Part shown: one piece after another, positions 39,634 through 47,995 of the stretch
Layout of the letters: each line of letters starts with the position of its first letter
Numbering within the stretch: position 1 is the stretch's first letter
IMG/VR virus record: IMGVR_UViG_3300025913_000036
Coordinates: 1-64,000 of that record
DNA: 64,000 nt
Direction: 5' to 3' (one strand)
DNA from: a virus
Program-made: the position numbers and the translations under genes
The notes under the pieces: generated by a model
What the model saw: only the letters and a program-made list of their open reading frames with translations
Database searches by the model: none
Told to the model about the DNA's origin: nothing

Positions 39634-40099
39634 CTATAAAGGCCAGCAGATATTCCTGCTGGAGAATGGCAAGTTTGAGGCCCATGTATCGGGACAAGTT
39701 CTTACGGCCACAAGCCTTGCCGCCATCAGAAAGAAGGTCGATGCCGCCGTAGTCGTGCCTGTCATCGAAGCAGTTGATCGTTACCATGGATGGGTCGTCA
39801 AGATCGTCGGTAAGAGGCAGAGTAAGTCCAGATGGAAAAGCTATCAGGCCGTTCTGGAAACCGGCGATACCGCTGACTTCCATGCACTCGGTATCTCTGA
39901 CAAAGCTACTCACTCCGAACTGATCGAAGTGCAGGCCATGCAAAAGGAAGAGTACGACCGTCATAAGGAAGCCGCCGCGGAATTCTTACGGCAGGAAGAA
40001 GCGATACGAAAGCGAATGATCACGCTTTCCGAAGCACTCTACGATAAGATGGTAGCCGAGAAGGGAGCCGCCACGGATGTCGATGATACTAACGGGTGA
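39611..40099 (+). CDS. early protein with coiled-coil tail, unknown
   Basis: From the ATG after AAGGAGAGAAACCC this is a 162-aa protein: a beta-rich N-terminal domain (residues 5-85) and a charged helical C-terminal half (about 105-155). It sits directly before the helicase gene, with a 23-bp overlap, and may be a helicase partner. Confidence 0.55.
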   Translation: MTKTRLDDYKGQQIFLLENGKFEAHVSGQVLTATSLAAIRKKVDAAVVVPVIEAVDRYHGWVVKIVGKRQSKSRWKSYQAVLETGDTADFHALGISDKATHSELIEVQAMQKEEYDRHKEAAAEFLRQEEAIRKRMITLSEALYDKMVAEKGAATDVDDTNG

Positions 40100-41696
40100 G
40101 CAGGAAGCCGCGCTCGATGCTTCTCTCGTCGGCAATGGCAACACCGTCGCCTGGGTCGGGTATCCAGGGAGCGGCAAGACCACGATGATGAAGGAACTCT
40201 ACGGTCGCCTTGGCTCCAACGCAAAAGAGTATCGGATGCTCTGCTTCTCCAAGTACAACTCCAACAGCATGAAGGCCACGATAGGAGACTACGAAGGTAT
40301 CAGCACGACGCATAGCTTGTGCTGGAAACTTCTCGCTCGTAAGTGGCATCGTAACGCCGGGAATTGGCAGCATCAGGACGGGAGGCGTCACAGGCGCTTT
40401 GTGACCTGGGCGGCGCGGGAGTTCTATGGCGTCGATGACGTGAAGCTGTTCACGCAGGAGCAGAACGCAGGCATCGATGACTTCCTGAAGGTAGTCGATC
40501 TGGTGCAGTCCCACTCTCTGCCCTGGCGCGACATCGGGAAGGTGCTGGTTACGGCGCGGAGGTTCGTCAGAGAGCCATCGGACGCAGCGTTCTTGGAGGG
40601 GCAGCTTGCCAAGGTCATGCGATGGTGCGCCAAGGGCTTCAACGAGAGCGAAGCCAGAGCCTATCACGATGGCGAAGAAGGGTGCCGGTATCGGATCGCC
40701 GACGGGTACGAGTTCTCCGATCTGGCCTGGGCCGTCGCCAACTTCGACGGCTTGCAGACCTATGCCTACAAGAACACGGGCATCGCCATCGATGAAGTCC
40801 AGGACAGTACGCCGACCGAAAGGATGGTATGGGAGCGATGCCTTGGGCCAGATGCTTCCCTGCTGTTGGTAGGCGACCCCGCACAGGCCATTATGTTCTT
40901 CAGGGGAGCCTATCCCGATATGTTTGGAAGGCTGGTAAAGCACTTCGATGCCGACCTATGCCCGATGCGCGTATCCTTCCGGCTGCCGAAAGCCGTGCTC
41001 TCTCTGGCGCGGCAGTGGGTTCCAGATCTTCAGATAGCACCTTCCGCTATTCAGGGCTGCAACGAAGTAGTGGATATGATGGACATTCTGGAGAGCGTTG
41101 GTCCAGGATCGGCCATCATATGCAGAACAAACGTACAGGCAATTCGTTGGGCGCTTTTCCTGCTGCGACACGGCATCCCGGCCATCGTCAAAGGCACCGA
41201 CATCAGCCGCGATATGCTGGCCCTGGTCGGGCAGCTTGCCGCCATCGATGGGTTCCGGTTCGATGAACTGCCGCTGCACCTTCAGGCGTGGGTCCAGCAG
41301 CAGGAAGTCATCCTGCGGCGCGTTCACACGCACAACCCGGAAGAGTACGTCAAGGAAGCGCGTGAGCGTGCCAGCAGCCTGCTCTGCTTCTATCAGGGAG
41401 CCGTCGAGAAGGGATGCAGGACCACTCACGCCTTCGGGCGCGTCATTCTAGATACTTTCAAGGATGATGGCGATGCTCACGGCAAGGCCGTCCAGTGTAT
41501 GACGGGCCATAAGGCAAAAGGATCGGAGTTCCCGCACGTCATCGTGGAGGAAGCGGATATAATAGGGGTACGCGGGTCCACTCCCGATGAGATCGCTCAA
41601 CACCGCGCATTGCAATATGTCATGTGTACCCGCACGCTGGATCGGTTCCAGCAGATACGGGAAGGAGCAAGCCTCCGAAATGAAGATCGCTGGTAA
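40077..41696 (+). CDS. UvrD/PcrA-like superfamily 1 DNA helicase
   Basis: This 539-aa protein has Walker A GYPGSGKTT at residues 28-36, Walker B IDEVQDS near 238, motif III GDPAQAIMFFRGA near 262, a Q-type arginine region SFRLP near 302, motif V GHKAKGSEFPHVIV near 475, and VMCTRTLDRF as motif VI near 517. It unwinds DNA with 3'-5' polarity in the UvrD family. It is shorter than UvrD (about 720 aa), with reduced 1B/2B domains. It lies between SSB/Toprim and annealing/primase genes. Confidence 0.85.
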   Translation: MSMILTGEQEAALDASLVGNGNTVAWVGYPGSGKTTMMKELYGRLGSNAKEYRMLCFSKYNSNSMKATIGDYEGISTTHSLCWKLLARKWHRNAGNWQHQDGRRHRRFVTWAAREFYGVDDVKLFTQEQNAGIDDFLKVVDLVQSHSLPWRDIGKVLVTARRFVREPSDAAFLEGQLAKVMRWCAKGFNESEARAYHDGEEGCRYRIADGYEFSDLAWAVANFDGLQTYAYKNTGIAIDEVQDSTPTERMVWERCLGPDASLLLVGDPAQAIMFFRGAYPDMFGRLVKHFDADLCPMRVSFRLPKAVLSLARQWVPDLQIAPSAIQGCNEVVDMMDILESVGPGSAIICRTNVQAIRWALFLLRHGIPAIVKGTDISRDMLALVGQLAAIDGFRFDELPLHLQAWVQQQEVILRRVHTHNPEEYVKEARERASSLLCFYQGAVEKGCRTTHAFGRVILDTFKDDGDAHGKAVQCMTGHKAKGSEFPHVIVEEADIIGVRGSTPDEIAQHRALQYVMCTRTLDRFQQIREGASLRNEDRW

Positions 41697-41713
41697 GCTG
41701 GACACATCTGTCG

Positions 41714-42136
41714 ATGTTGGTATGGAACAGGAGAATGAATTTGAGGCGCGACCATGTGGAAGGAACTCCGCAGGAGATATTCGGCGGCATCGACCCGCAG
41801 ATGCTGTCCAACTGGCAATCCCTATCGATAGTGGCTGCAACGATGCTGCATCTTACACTCAACCTTGGATTACCAGGGTCGCTGGTGACGGGATCGGTTC
41901 TGCAAATACTGGAGATGGCGCAGTCCCCGCTATCGCGGGATCGGGCAAGCCGAAGCCTGAAAATCATCGAGGACGAAGGCGTACCCGAACTGATGCTTCG
42001 CATGATGGAAATCGTCGGGGTGATGGCGGCGGCAAAGGGAGCGGACTTCGAGCAGATGACGGAGAGCGAGCGCCAGATGCTTCTCAGGGACGGGCTGGCG
42101 TACATGGGCGGGGCTACGGATACGAACGACCCGTAG
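41714..42136 (+). CDS. early helical protein, unknown
   Basis: This 140-aa protein has hydrophobic and amphipathic helices in the middle (SLSIVAATMLHLTLNLGLPG) that may be buried rather than membrane-spanning. The start is unclear: ATG 41714, ATG 41735 or TTG 41741, the last with the best spacing from AGGAG. No family is recognised. Confidence 0.5.
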   Translation: MLVWNRRMNLRRDHVEGTPQEIFGGIDPQMLSNWQSLSIVAATMLHLTLNLGLPGSLVTGSVLQILEMAQSPLSRDRASRSLKIIEDEGVPELMLRMMEIVGVMAAAKGADFEQMTESERQMLLRDGLAYMGGATDTNDP

Positions 42137-42189
42137 CAGTAGCCCGGTGGCGGCATCCGCTGCTCAGGGATCGACAGGGATTTGCGCAT

Positions 42190-42378
42190 ATGGATGGCAG
42201 TGGCATCAGTCTGAAGCTGAGTACCCGCTGCCATGCCTGCGGGAAGCTACAGGGGCGCTACGACACGATGTTTAATCTGCCGCTCTGTACACCCTGTTCA
42301 AGACTGCTGAGGATAATTGAGCAAGAAGATAATGTGACCCGTGGGTCGCATTCTGGAGGAGAAGACATCGATGGCTGA
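42190..42378 (+). CDS. small zinc-ribbon protein
   Basis: This 62-aa protein has CHACGK near residues 14-19 and CTPCSR near 33-38, a standard two-knuckle zinc ribbon. Its C-terminal part is encoded by the dyad at 42333-42350, and its end overlaps the next gene by 8 bp. The ribosome binding site is weak. Confidence 0.5.
   Translation: MDGSGISLKLSTRCHACGKLQGRYDTMFNLPLCTPCSRLLRIIEQEDNVTRGSHSGGEDIDG
42333..42350. repeat. dispersed 18-bp dyad, copy 8
   Basis: TGTGACCCGTGGGTCGCA, followed by TTCTGGAGGAG before the annealing-protein gene; the same downstream context occurs at copy 7. Confidence 0.8.
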
Positions 42379-43093
42379 AGGTAAGATCGAACCGATTGAC
42401 ATTGAAAAGATCAAACGGCTGCAAATGCTTCGAGAGCCGTTCCGGCAGAACGAGATCAGCAAGCTGCCCAAGCCCTTCTCTGCGAACGCCGAGAAGGGAA
42501 AGTGTAAAGAGTGCGGCGGCTATCACGGGCTGCCCGCGATGCATCTAGATTATGTCGGCCACGCGGCCTTGACAGACAGGCTGCTCCAGGTCGATCCCTT
42601 CTGGTTTTGGGAGCCGCTGGCGCTTACCGCCGATGGTCTGCCGCTGCTCGATAAGGATGGCGGGCTATGGATTAAGCTAACCGTGTGCGGTATCACGCGC
42701 CTTGGCTATGGCGATGCGCAGGGCAAGACCGGGCCGAACGCCACGAAGGAGCGCATCGGCGATGCCCTGCGTAATGCGGGGATGCGGTTCGGGATGGCGC
42801 TCGATCTGTGGCATAAAGGCGATCTGTGGCAGGATCGGGAAGACGCTGGTATCCCGCATACAGACGCAGCGACAGCGCAGCCTACCGCGGAACAATACCT
42901 GACCATCGCGAAATACCAGAGAAGCCTGAATGTGAAGCCGGTATTCCCTGCAACGCAGCCAGATGCCGATGCCTGGATAGCCGATTATAAGCAGCAGTAT
43001 GCAGCGGCTCAGGACGCCAAGGCCAAGGCCGCTGCCGAGAAGACATCGGATAAGGAACCCGATGCTACTCCCGCTGCACAAGCTGGCGGATAG
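42371..43093 (+). CDS. putative Rad52/Erf-like single-strand annealing protein
   Basis: This 240-aa protein contains HLDYVGHAALTDRLLQVDPFWFWEP, then TRLGYGDAQGK near 113 and ERIGDALRNAGMRFG near 128-142. The GYG-xAxGK ... AIGDALRNAxMRFG pattern is shared by phage Erf and Rad52-like annealing proteins. CKECGG near residue 40 may bind zinc. The last 60 residues are an Ala/Lys-rich flexible tail. It would anneal single strands in phage recombination, with SSB. Confidence 0.7.
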   Translation: MAEGKIEPIDIEKIKRLQMLREPFRQNEISKLPKPFSANAEKGKCKECGGYHGLPAMHLDYVGHAALTDRLLQVDPFWFWEPLALTADGLPLLDKDGGLWIKLTVCGITRLGYGDAQGKTGPNATKERIGDALRNAGMRFGMALDLWHKGDLWQDREDAGIPHTDAATAQPTAEQYLTIAKYQRSLNVKPVFPATQPDADAWIADYKQQYAAAQDAKAKAAAEKTSDKEPDATPAAQAGG

Positions 43094-43646
43094 CGGAGAG
43101 TTCCGATCTAAGCTGCGCGAGTTCATCCTTCAGAGTGGGCCGCATACGCACGACGGCCTGCTCCGTGGCATCGGTTACAAAGCTGTCGATAGAGCATCCA
43201 TAAAGCCTGCTCATGGCAAACGCCTGATAAAGATCGGGGATAGACGATCCCGTCTCCCACGCGGCCACCAGTGTCACGCCCACGCCGATAATGTCGGCGA
43301 CATCCTCGATGCTCATATCTGCCTGCTTGCGGCACCGCTTCAGTTGATCGCCAAGCATGGCATTAAACGATGGCAAGTCCACCGACGATGGGCCATATCC
43401 TGCCGCCTGCTCAACCACATGCAGCGGCAGGTTCAGCCCGATGCTTACATGAAGTACCCTATCGCGCCTAGGCTGCCTGCCATCCGGGGAGAGTTCGATC
43501 TTGCTCCATCCGCCGCGCGTAAAGGTTGCATCGGGGTTCTTGTTACGTAGGTACTCCTGCACCCTATCGGCGCAGTCCGTCTGCGACCAATCATGATCGG
43601 TTCGATATTGCTGGACCCATGCTCCAAAACGCTGTGCTCTTACCAA
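43065..43646 (-). CDS. XRE-family repressor candidate with two HTH domains
   Basis: This 193-aa protein starts with TTG after GGAAGGGATCA. It has two helix-turn-helix regions: residues about 8-62 and about 96-150 (QLKRCRKQADMSIEDVADIIGVGVTLVAAWETG). It is transcribed divergently from a Cro-like gene, the standard lysogeny switch. No S24 peptidase (LexA/CI cleavage) domain is present, so induction must differ from lambda CI. It overlaps the annealing-protein gene by 29 bp tail to tail. Confidence 0.75.
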   Translation of the reverse strand: MVRAQRFGAWVQQYRTDHDWSQTDCADRVQEYLRNKNPDATFTRGGWSKIELSPDGRQPRRDRVLHVSIGLNLPLHVVEQAAGYGPSSVDLPSFNAMLGDQLKRCRKQADMSIEDVADIIGVGVTLVAAWETGSSIPDLYQAFAMSRLYGCSIDSFVTDATEQAVVRMRPTLKDELAQLRSELSAIRQLVQRE

Positions 43647-43718
43647 TGATCCCTTCCTTCTCTATCCAGGGACAGATCGCTGTCTACACTCGTTGACCGT
43701 CTGCTACAATTCTATATC

Positions 43719-43747
43719 ACTATAGCCGCTCACACCCGCTATCGCAA
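43719..43747 (-). promoter_or_regulatory. repressor promoter
   Basis: On the minus strand a -35 TTGCGA (43742-43747) and a -10 TATAGT (43719-43724) are 17 bp apart, leading to the two-HTH repressor gene. Confidence 0.6.
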
Positions 43748-43801
43748 GTGAAATTCCGTCTACCTGTGCAATATCATTTTGTAGACACTTCTGTATACAA
43801 A

Positions 43802-43832
43802 TAGACACTTTCATCGCATCTTCCGGTATAAT
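43802..43832 (+). promoter_or_regulatory. promoter of the Cro-like gene
   Basis: A perfect -10 TATAAT (43827-43832) has TAGACA 19 bp upstream, or GACACT with 17 bp; both lie in the second GTAGACACTT-like box, so a bound repressor would block it. Confidence 0.6.
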
Positions 43833-43871
43833 GAGGCGGTATGCATCCGCAGACGCCAAGGAGACGCACGA

Positions 43872-44102
43872 ATGCCCCAAAAGGTCCGCAACAATATCTT
43901 CCTGCTCAGACTGGAGGCCGGTCTTACGCAGGAGCAGCTTGCCCATCGGGTAGGCGTGACAAAATGCCTGATCAGCAAGCTAGAATTAGGCCATCGAAAA
44001 TCGCATCGAACCGTCAGGGCTATCTCGGCGCTATTCAATACCGATACCAAGTGGCTCACTTCTCCGATCCAGTATCGCGGAAGGAGACGGATAGCCGTAT
44101 GA
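43872..44102 (+). CDS. Cro-like XRE transcription regulator
   Basis: This 76-aa protein consists of one HTH_3 domain: IFLLRLEAGLTQEQLAHRVGVTKCLISKLELG at residues about 9-41. Single-domain XRE proteins opposite a repressor are usually Cro-like. Its stop overlaps the start of the following gene, which may be coregulated. Confidence 0.8.
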   Translation: MPQKVRNNIFLLRLEAGLTQEQLAHRVGVTKCLISKLELGHRKSHRTVRAISALFNTDTKWLTSPIQYRGRRRIAV

Positions 44103-44800
44103 CAGCCTCCCGCCCCCGCCGCGTAGACTACTCCCAGGAGCCTTCCAATGACTTAGTTCTTGTCGATGACAAGCATCTATTCCCAGCCGAAGGCTCCGTC
44201 CCGGCATCCACCGAAGATGTACGCAGGAAGGTTGACTTTGCCAGGCAGCACCTGTCCGTCGCGTACCATGTTATTTCCGAAGTCCACGATAGAAAGGAAT
44301 ATCAGGCGCTAGGCTACTCCACCTGGGCCGCTTTCTGCCAGAAGGAGTTCAACTGGTCGCCACGGCAGGGCTATCGCATGGTCAAGGCCGATGAAGTCAA
44401 TCGCGTGCTGGATAAAAACAGCCTTCCACCCGTGACGGAGCGCATCGCCCGCGTAGTGGCGGACTTATCGGAAGATGCCATCGTGGTGTGCGCGTTGGAG
44501 GCCAGCAAGATCGCCTCCGAAAAGGTCTATGTCGGTAAGGCAATGGCCCATGCTGGCAAAGTCACCGCCCCAATCATGGCGGAGGCCAGGGCGAAGCACT
44601 TCCCCGATAGCAGGCCATCCGATTATACGAAGCCTGCGTCGAAGGCTAGAGAGCCTGCAAAGCCATCGGGCCTGGTGCTTAGAAAGGTGGCGATGTCCGC
44701 CGATATGTCGGCAATGATCGTGATGTGGGATGAAGGTGGCAAGGAGAGACACCTGAATATCCCTATAAGTGAAGTTCTCCGTTGCTTACCGAAAGGTTAG
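44099..44800 (+). CDS. ParB-like/HTH-associated regulatory protein, unknown
   Basis: This 233-aa protein starts at the ATG overlapping the Cro-like stop. Residues about 45-110 contain EYQALGYSTWAAFCQKEFNWSPRQGYRMVKADEV, a pattern met in plasmid and phage replication/partition-type DNA-binding proteins. The C-terminal part is basic. It is likely a DNA-binding protein acting with the switch or replication module. Confidence 0.6.
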   Translation: MTASRPRRVDYSQEPSNDLVLVDDKHLFPAEGSVPASTEDVRRKVDFARQHLSVAYHVISEVHDRKEYQALGYSTWAAFCQKEFNWSPRQGYRMVKADEVNRVLDKNSLPPVTERIARVVADLSEDAIVVCALEASKIASEKVYVGKAMAHAGKVTAPIMAEARAKHFPDSRPSDYTKPASKAREPAKPSGLVLRKVAMSADMSAMIVMWDEGGKERHLNIPISEVLRCLPKG

Positions 44801-44803
44801 CCC

Positions 44804-45751
44804 GTGGATACCGCATCCTTCTTCAGCAGCATCTTCTCGGGATACTCCAATCCCGAGAAACGATGGATCGAACTTAGAATGATGACGCCCGGAAAGAAAG
44901 GAATGGATATTCGCTGGTTCCCGATCACGGATACTGGGATCATGTACGCCACGCGCTGCGCCCAGGACAGGTCGGGCACGATGGACGTGTACTATGGCGT
45001 CCTGCCCAGGACAAAGACGCACGGCGTCAAGGATAGCGTGGCCGTATCGAGAGTGCTGTTCGCGGAAATCGATGGAGCGTCGGGCGGCATGGATGGAGCC
45101 TTGCGATTGCTCTGTACCGCCATCGCGGAGCAGCGCATCAAAAGCCCTTCCCTGATGGTTACGAGCGGCGGAGGCGTTCACACCTACTGGCGCTTAAGCG
45201 ATACTTGCGTCACGGAGCAGATAGATATGTCGATGCTCCTGAAGCGCCTGTGCGTGGCGATTGGCGGCGTCGAGTGGCACGGACGAACACTAAAGCCCAT
45301 CAAGGATGGTTCTCCGTTTGCCGATCCCGTATCGACCGATCTTCCGCGCATCCTGCGCGTGCCCGGAACCTGGAACCATAAGCCATCGAGAAACTGCCCG
45401 GTACGGATGGTCGATTGGTTCGATGGAGACGCGCCGATAAGTGTGGCCCAGTGGGACGCGCTTTTACCGCCTGGACCATCACTGCCGCCCATGCAGGAGT
45501 ATGCTCCAGAGCGCGATACCATGACAGGACTGCCACCTAAGACAGAGCAAGAGCTATATACGGGATGGCCCATCGGCCAGCGATGGCAGGCTATCCGAAA
45601 GATACTCTACGTAGGCAGGAAGCGCAACCTTAACCTTGATGACCTGGTACGCACCTTTTGTACCAATAATCCCGGTGCAGAGTATCGAGACTTCGATCAG
45701 CTAGTTCGCTCCACACTCACCAATGTTTATCCCGATCCCAACTACCTTTAA
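44804..45751 (+). CDS. AEP-type primase (RepB/PrimPol-like)
   Basis: This 315-aa protein starts with GTG after GAAAGG. The archaeo-eukaryotic primase core is suggested by the acidic motif FAEIDGASGG near residues 86-95, SGGGVHTYWRL near 121-131 (conserved His 126) and LPRILRVPGTWNHK near 180. The C-terminal part (about 240-315) could be a PriCT-like helical domain. It would prime phage DNA replication; no DNA polymerase gene is visible, so host polymerase is probably used. Confidence 0.8.
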   Translation: MDTASFFSSIFSGYSNPEKRWIELRMMTPGKKGMDIRWFPITDTGIMYATRCAQDRSGTMDVYYGVLPRTKTHGVKDSVAVSRVLFAEIDGASGGMDGALRLLCTAIAEQRIKSPSLMVTSGGGVHTYWRLSDTCVTEQIDMSMLLKRLCVAIGGVEWHGRTLKPIKDGSPFADPVSTDLPRILRVPGTWNHKPSRNCPVRMVDWFDGDAPISVAQWDALLPPGPSLPPMQEYAPERDTMTGLPPKTEQELYTGWPIGQRWQAIRKILYVGRKRNLNLDDLVRTFCTNNPGAEYRDFDQLVRSTLTNVYPDPNYL

Positions 45752-45774
45752 CTTCGCACCGATAGGAGAGAAGC

Positions 45775-46071
45775 ATGTTTATTCGTACCCGCACATCCAT
45801 CGTGACTTTTGCTGGAGGAACCTTGCTCGTAATCAACGAGCAGCCCGGTTCAGGATGGATGGTCGTTCACTCGGCGGATGGCTCTACCAATATCACGGCC
45901 ATGGAATTGTTTACATCCCGCGATGGCGCGGATAAGTTCCTGGAAGAAGTGTGGGAAGCCTTCTGCTCAGGCGTGGAGTATCTGGATTTCACACATAGGC
46001 CCGACGATCGTGAAATTGCAGCCATCGATCCCACAGCCGCCCAGGTTATCCAGAAAGGCTTCGATAACTGA
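45775..46071 (+). CDS. early protein, unknown
   Basis: This 98-aa mixed alpha/beta protein has GGAGAGAAGC before the ATG and ends in the start of the next gene (TGATG type overlap). No motif is recognised. Confidence 0.55.
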   Translation: MFIRTRTSIVTFAGGTLLVINEQPGSGWMVVHSADGSTNITAMELFTSRDGADKFLEEVWEAFCSGVEYLDFTHRPDDREIAAIDPTAAQVIQKGFDN

Positions 46072-46481
46072 TGATCCCTGTAGAGCAGACCATTCTGAAG
46101 CCGCCGCTTGGCAACTGTTATGCAGCTTGTATCGCCAGCATCTTTGAAGTCGATCTTGATGATGTCCCACATTGCACGGAAGAAGAAGGCACGGCTGGCG
46201 ATAGCTGGATTGAATATGAAGCAAGGCTCAATCGAGAGTTCTTCAATCCACGCGGATTCATGAGCGTCATCATTGACGCGAATGCAGGATGGGTTCCATC
46301 CACTTATGCCGTGCTCTCTGCCAAGTCTCCGCGCGGCGATTGGGAACACGCCGTAGTCTGGAACGGAAAGGAAATTGAGTACGACCCACATCCGAAGCGT
46401 GATATGGGTGTAGGTGAATGGAAGTGTTGGGTAGTCTTTCTCGCCATTAACCCATCAAGGATGTGGCAGGGCAATGGCTAA
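46071..46481 (+). CDS. C39-like/papain-fold cysteine peptidase candidate
   Basis: This 136-aa protein starts MIPVEQTILKPPLGNCYAACIASIF; GNC at residues 14-16 with a following helix, HAVVW at 93-97 and an Asp near 105 give the Cys-His-Asp order of C39-like papain-fold peptidases. Short proteins of this type are common in phages, with unknown targets. Catalysis is inferred from motif order only. Confidence 0.6.
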   Translation: MIPVEQTILKPPLGNCYAACIASIFEVDLDDVPHCTEEEGTAGDSWIEYEARLNREFFNPRGFMSVIIDANAGWVPSTYAVLSAKSPRGDWEHAVVWNGKEIEYDPHPKRDMGVGEWKCWVVFLAINPSRMWQGNG

Positions 46482-47025
46482 GATAGCGACAAAGCCTGAA
46501 ATGTATGACCTGCTGCGGCGTGGCAGGTTGGGCAATCACTGGCCGCTGATAACGCCATGTGAGGCCGCACAGCTTCATCCGATGACGCATGTGGGTATTA
46601 GGTGGACTCACGGCGCAGGAGGCCCGTGCGTGCCCTTAATCTATGCGATGGACCTGGAGGCACAGCTATCGCGGCTGGAAGCAGAAGGCTGGCCCAGAGA
46701 TGGGTTCTGTATCGGTCAGATCGTAAACGTCGAGCATCACATCACGCTACAGGGCGAAGTGATGCGCTCCATCAGGCACTATGAGATGACCTACAGCCAC
46801 GTTCAGAAGCCAATGCGGCAGGCATTCCGTGAGCAGACTTTATCTGCTCACGGAATGATGGCTTTGGCCCTGCTGCAAACCTACTGTGATCCCGGCACGC
46901 TCGATGACTTCCAGGAATTGTGGGACGAATATCCCGATGCGATTATCGAATTCACGGCCTACCAGATCACGCACGGCAGCACGAAGAAGCGCAATACCGT
47001 GATCTGGGAAATGAGAGACTACTGA
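46474..47025 (+). CDS. early protein, unknown
   Basis: This 183-aa mixed-fold protein has no recognised family. A perfect 15-bp hairpin is embedded in its coding sequence at 46823-46857. Its start overlaps the preceding gene by 8 bp. Confidence 0.6.
   Translation: MAKIATKPEMYDLLRRGRLGNHWPLITPCEAAQLHPMTHVGIRWTHGAGGPCVPLIYAMDLEAQLSRLEAEGWPRDGFCIGQIVNVEHHITLQGEVMRSIRHYEMTYSHVQKPMRQAFREQTLSAHGMMALALLQTYCDPGTLDDFQELWDEYPDAIIEFTAYQITHGSTKKRNTVIWEMRDY
46823..46857 (+). other. perfect 15-bp hairpin inside a gene
   Basis: CATTCCGTGAGCAGA is followed by the loop CTTTA and the exact complement. Such a long perfect stem is unusual in coding sequence. Confidence 0.55.
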
Positions 47026-47037
47026 GAAAGGAAGACG

Positions 47038-47223
47038 ATGGGCGAAGACACTCTTAAGCTGGTATGGCGGCGTGGGCGATGGGTTCCTGATATGCTGGCG
47101 GACCGTGCGCTGCTGGTCTACTTTACCGGGAAGTCTTCCGTCACGATGGAAGAATATGATAGCGTGCTTCTCCCTGCCATTGCAGGACGCTATGCGGTAC
47201 AGACTATAGGGTATCCATCATGA
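47038..47223 (+). CDS. small protein, unknown
   Basis: This 61-aa protein starts after AAAGGAAGACG and ends in the start codon of the nuclease-like gene. It has a basic, Trp-containing N-terminus (LVWRRGRWVPD). The function is unknown. Confidence 0.55.
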   Translation: MGEDTLKLVWRRGRWVPDMLADRALLVYFTGKSSVTMEEYDSVLLPAIAGRYAVQTIGYPS

Positions 47224-47675
47224 CACGGATGACCGTGAAGGCGCTGCAAGACTACCTGAAGAGGCAGGGCTTCGAGCAGCCGCGCGACATTGTGCGGCAG
47301 GAGACACGCACACAGCCCAATGCCGCCGAAGCCGAACTTATCACCCGACTGAAGCAGGTCGCTCCACAGGTGCCGCTGCCGCGCTGCCAGGAGCATCCTG
47401 AAGGCCAGTGGCACGTTCGGGAAGACGAACGCCTTCGTAACTATCCGAACTGGCGCTGCGATGCCGCGTGGCCCGAAGCAAGGCTTGTCGTGGAAATCGA
47501 TGGCGATAACCATAGCCACATCAATATGCGCAATCGGGACTGCCTGAAGCGCAACGCCCTGCTGCTGCACGGTTATCTTGTGCTTACCTACACCATCGAA
47601 CTGCTGCAATCCGACCCTGCCAAGGTTGTATCGGATATTGTGGCCGCGCTCCACTACGAAGGAGTATCGATATGA
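47220..47675 (+). CDS. PD-(D/E)XK-type endonuclease (DUF559/Vsr-like)
   Basis: This 151-aa protein carries WRCDAAWPEARLVVEIDGDNHSH near residues 79-101 and RDCLKRNALLLHGYLVLTYT near 106-125. This is the core of the Vsr/DUF559 fold (D ... E-x-D, then a basic helix and LxxxGYxVLRxT-like strand). It may resolve or nick DNA in recombination. The N-terminal 60 residues are basic. Confidence 0.7.
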   Translation: MTRMTVKALQDYLKRQGFEQPRDIVRQETRTQPNAAEAELITRLKQVAPQVPLPRCQEHPEGQWHVREDERLRNYPNWRCDAAWPEARLVVEIDGDNHSHINMRNRDCLKRNALLLHGYLVLTYTIELLQSDPAKVVSDIVAALHYEGVSI

Positions 47676-47884
47676 TCTGTGCCGAATGTGGGCAGGATAG
47701 ACCCGATCCAGAATTCGTAACCAAACACGGCCCTATCGCTAAACGATGCGAAGGGTGCAGGCGCACCATCCAGGCCCGCCAGTCCCAAAGCAATTCCATC
47801 AGGGCCGTCTTTCATACTCCTGCCGTTCCCGTGAAGTCGTGCATTCATAACCGGCACGGCTATTGTCGATACTGTGGAGTGTAG
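47672..47884 (+). CDS. zinc-ribbon protein
   Basis: This 70-aa protein has CAECGQ near residue 3 with CEGC near 26, and CIHNRHGYCRYCGV at the end, enough for two small zinc sites. It is coupled to the nuclease-like gene by a 4-bp overlap and may be an accessory to it. Confidence 0.6.
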   Translation: MICAECGQDRPDPEFVTKHGPIAKRCEGCRRTIQARQSQSNSIRAVFHTPAVPVKSCIHNRHGYCRYCGV

Positions 47885-47939
47885 CTTCCGGTTTTTCTCA
47901 GTAGTTGGAGTAAGTCAGAAGCGATGCTTGTGTCCCGAA

Positions 47940-47957
47940 TGCGACCCGTGGGTCGCA
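47940..47957. repeat. dispersed 18-bp dyad, copy 9
   Basis: TGCGACCCGTGGGTCGCA; matching arms extend to 47938-47959. It lies 39 bp upstream of the ParB-like gene start. Confidence 0.8.
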
Positions 47958-47995
47958 TTATCAATGCAGCCGTCAGAGACGGAGAAAGTAATAGC

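Larger units (their letters stand above)
43647..43871. promoter_or_regulatory. divergent switch region with GTAGAC boxes
   Basis: Between the two XRE genes lie GTAGACACTT (43781-43790) and ATAGACACTT (43801-43810), 20 bp apart on one helix face, plus inverted GTCTAC at 43682-43687 and 43758-43763. They flank or overlap both promoters and are good operator candidates. Confidence 0.6.
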
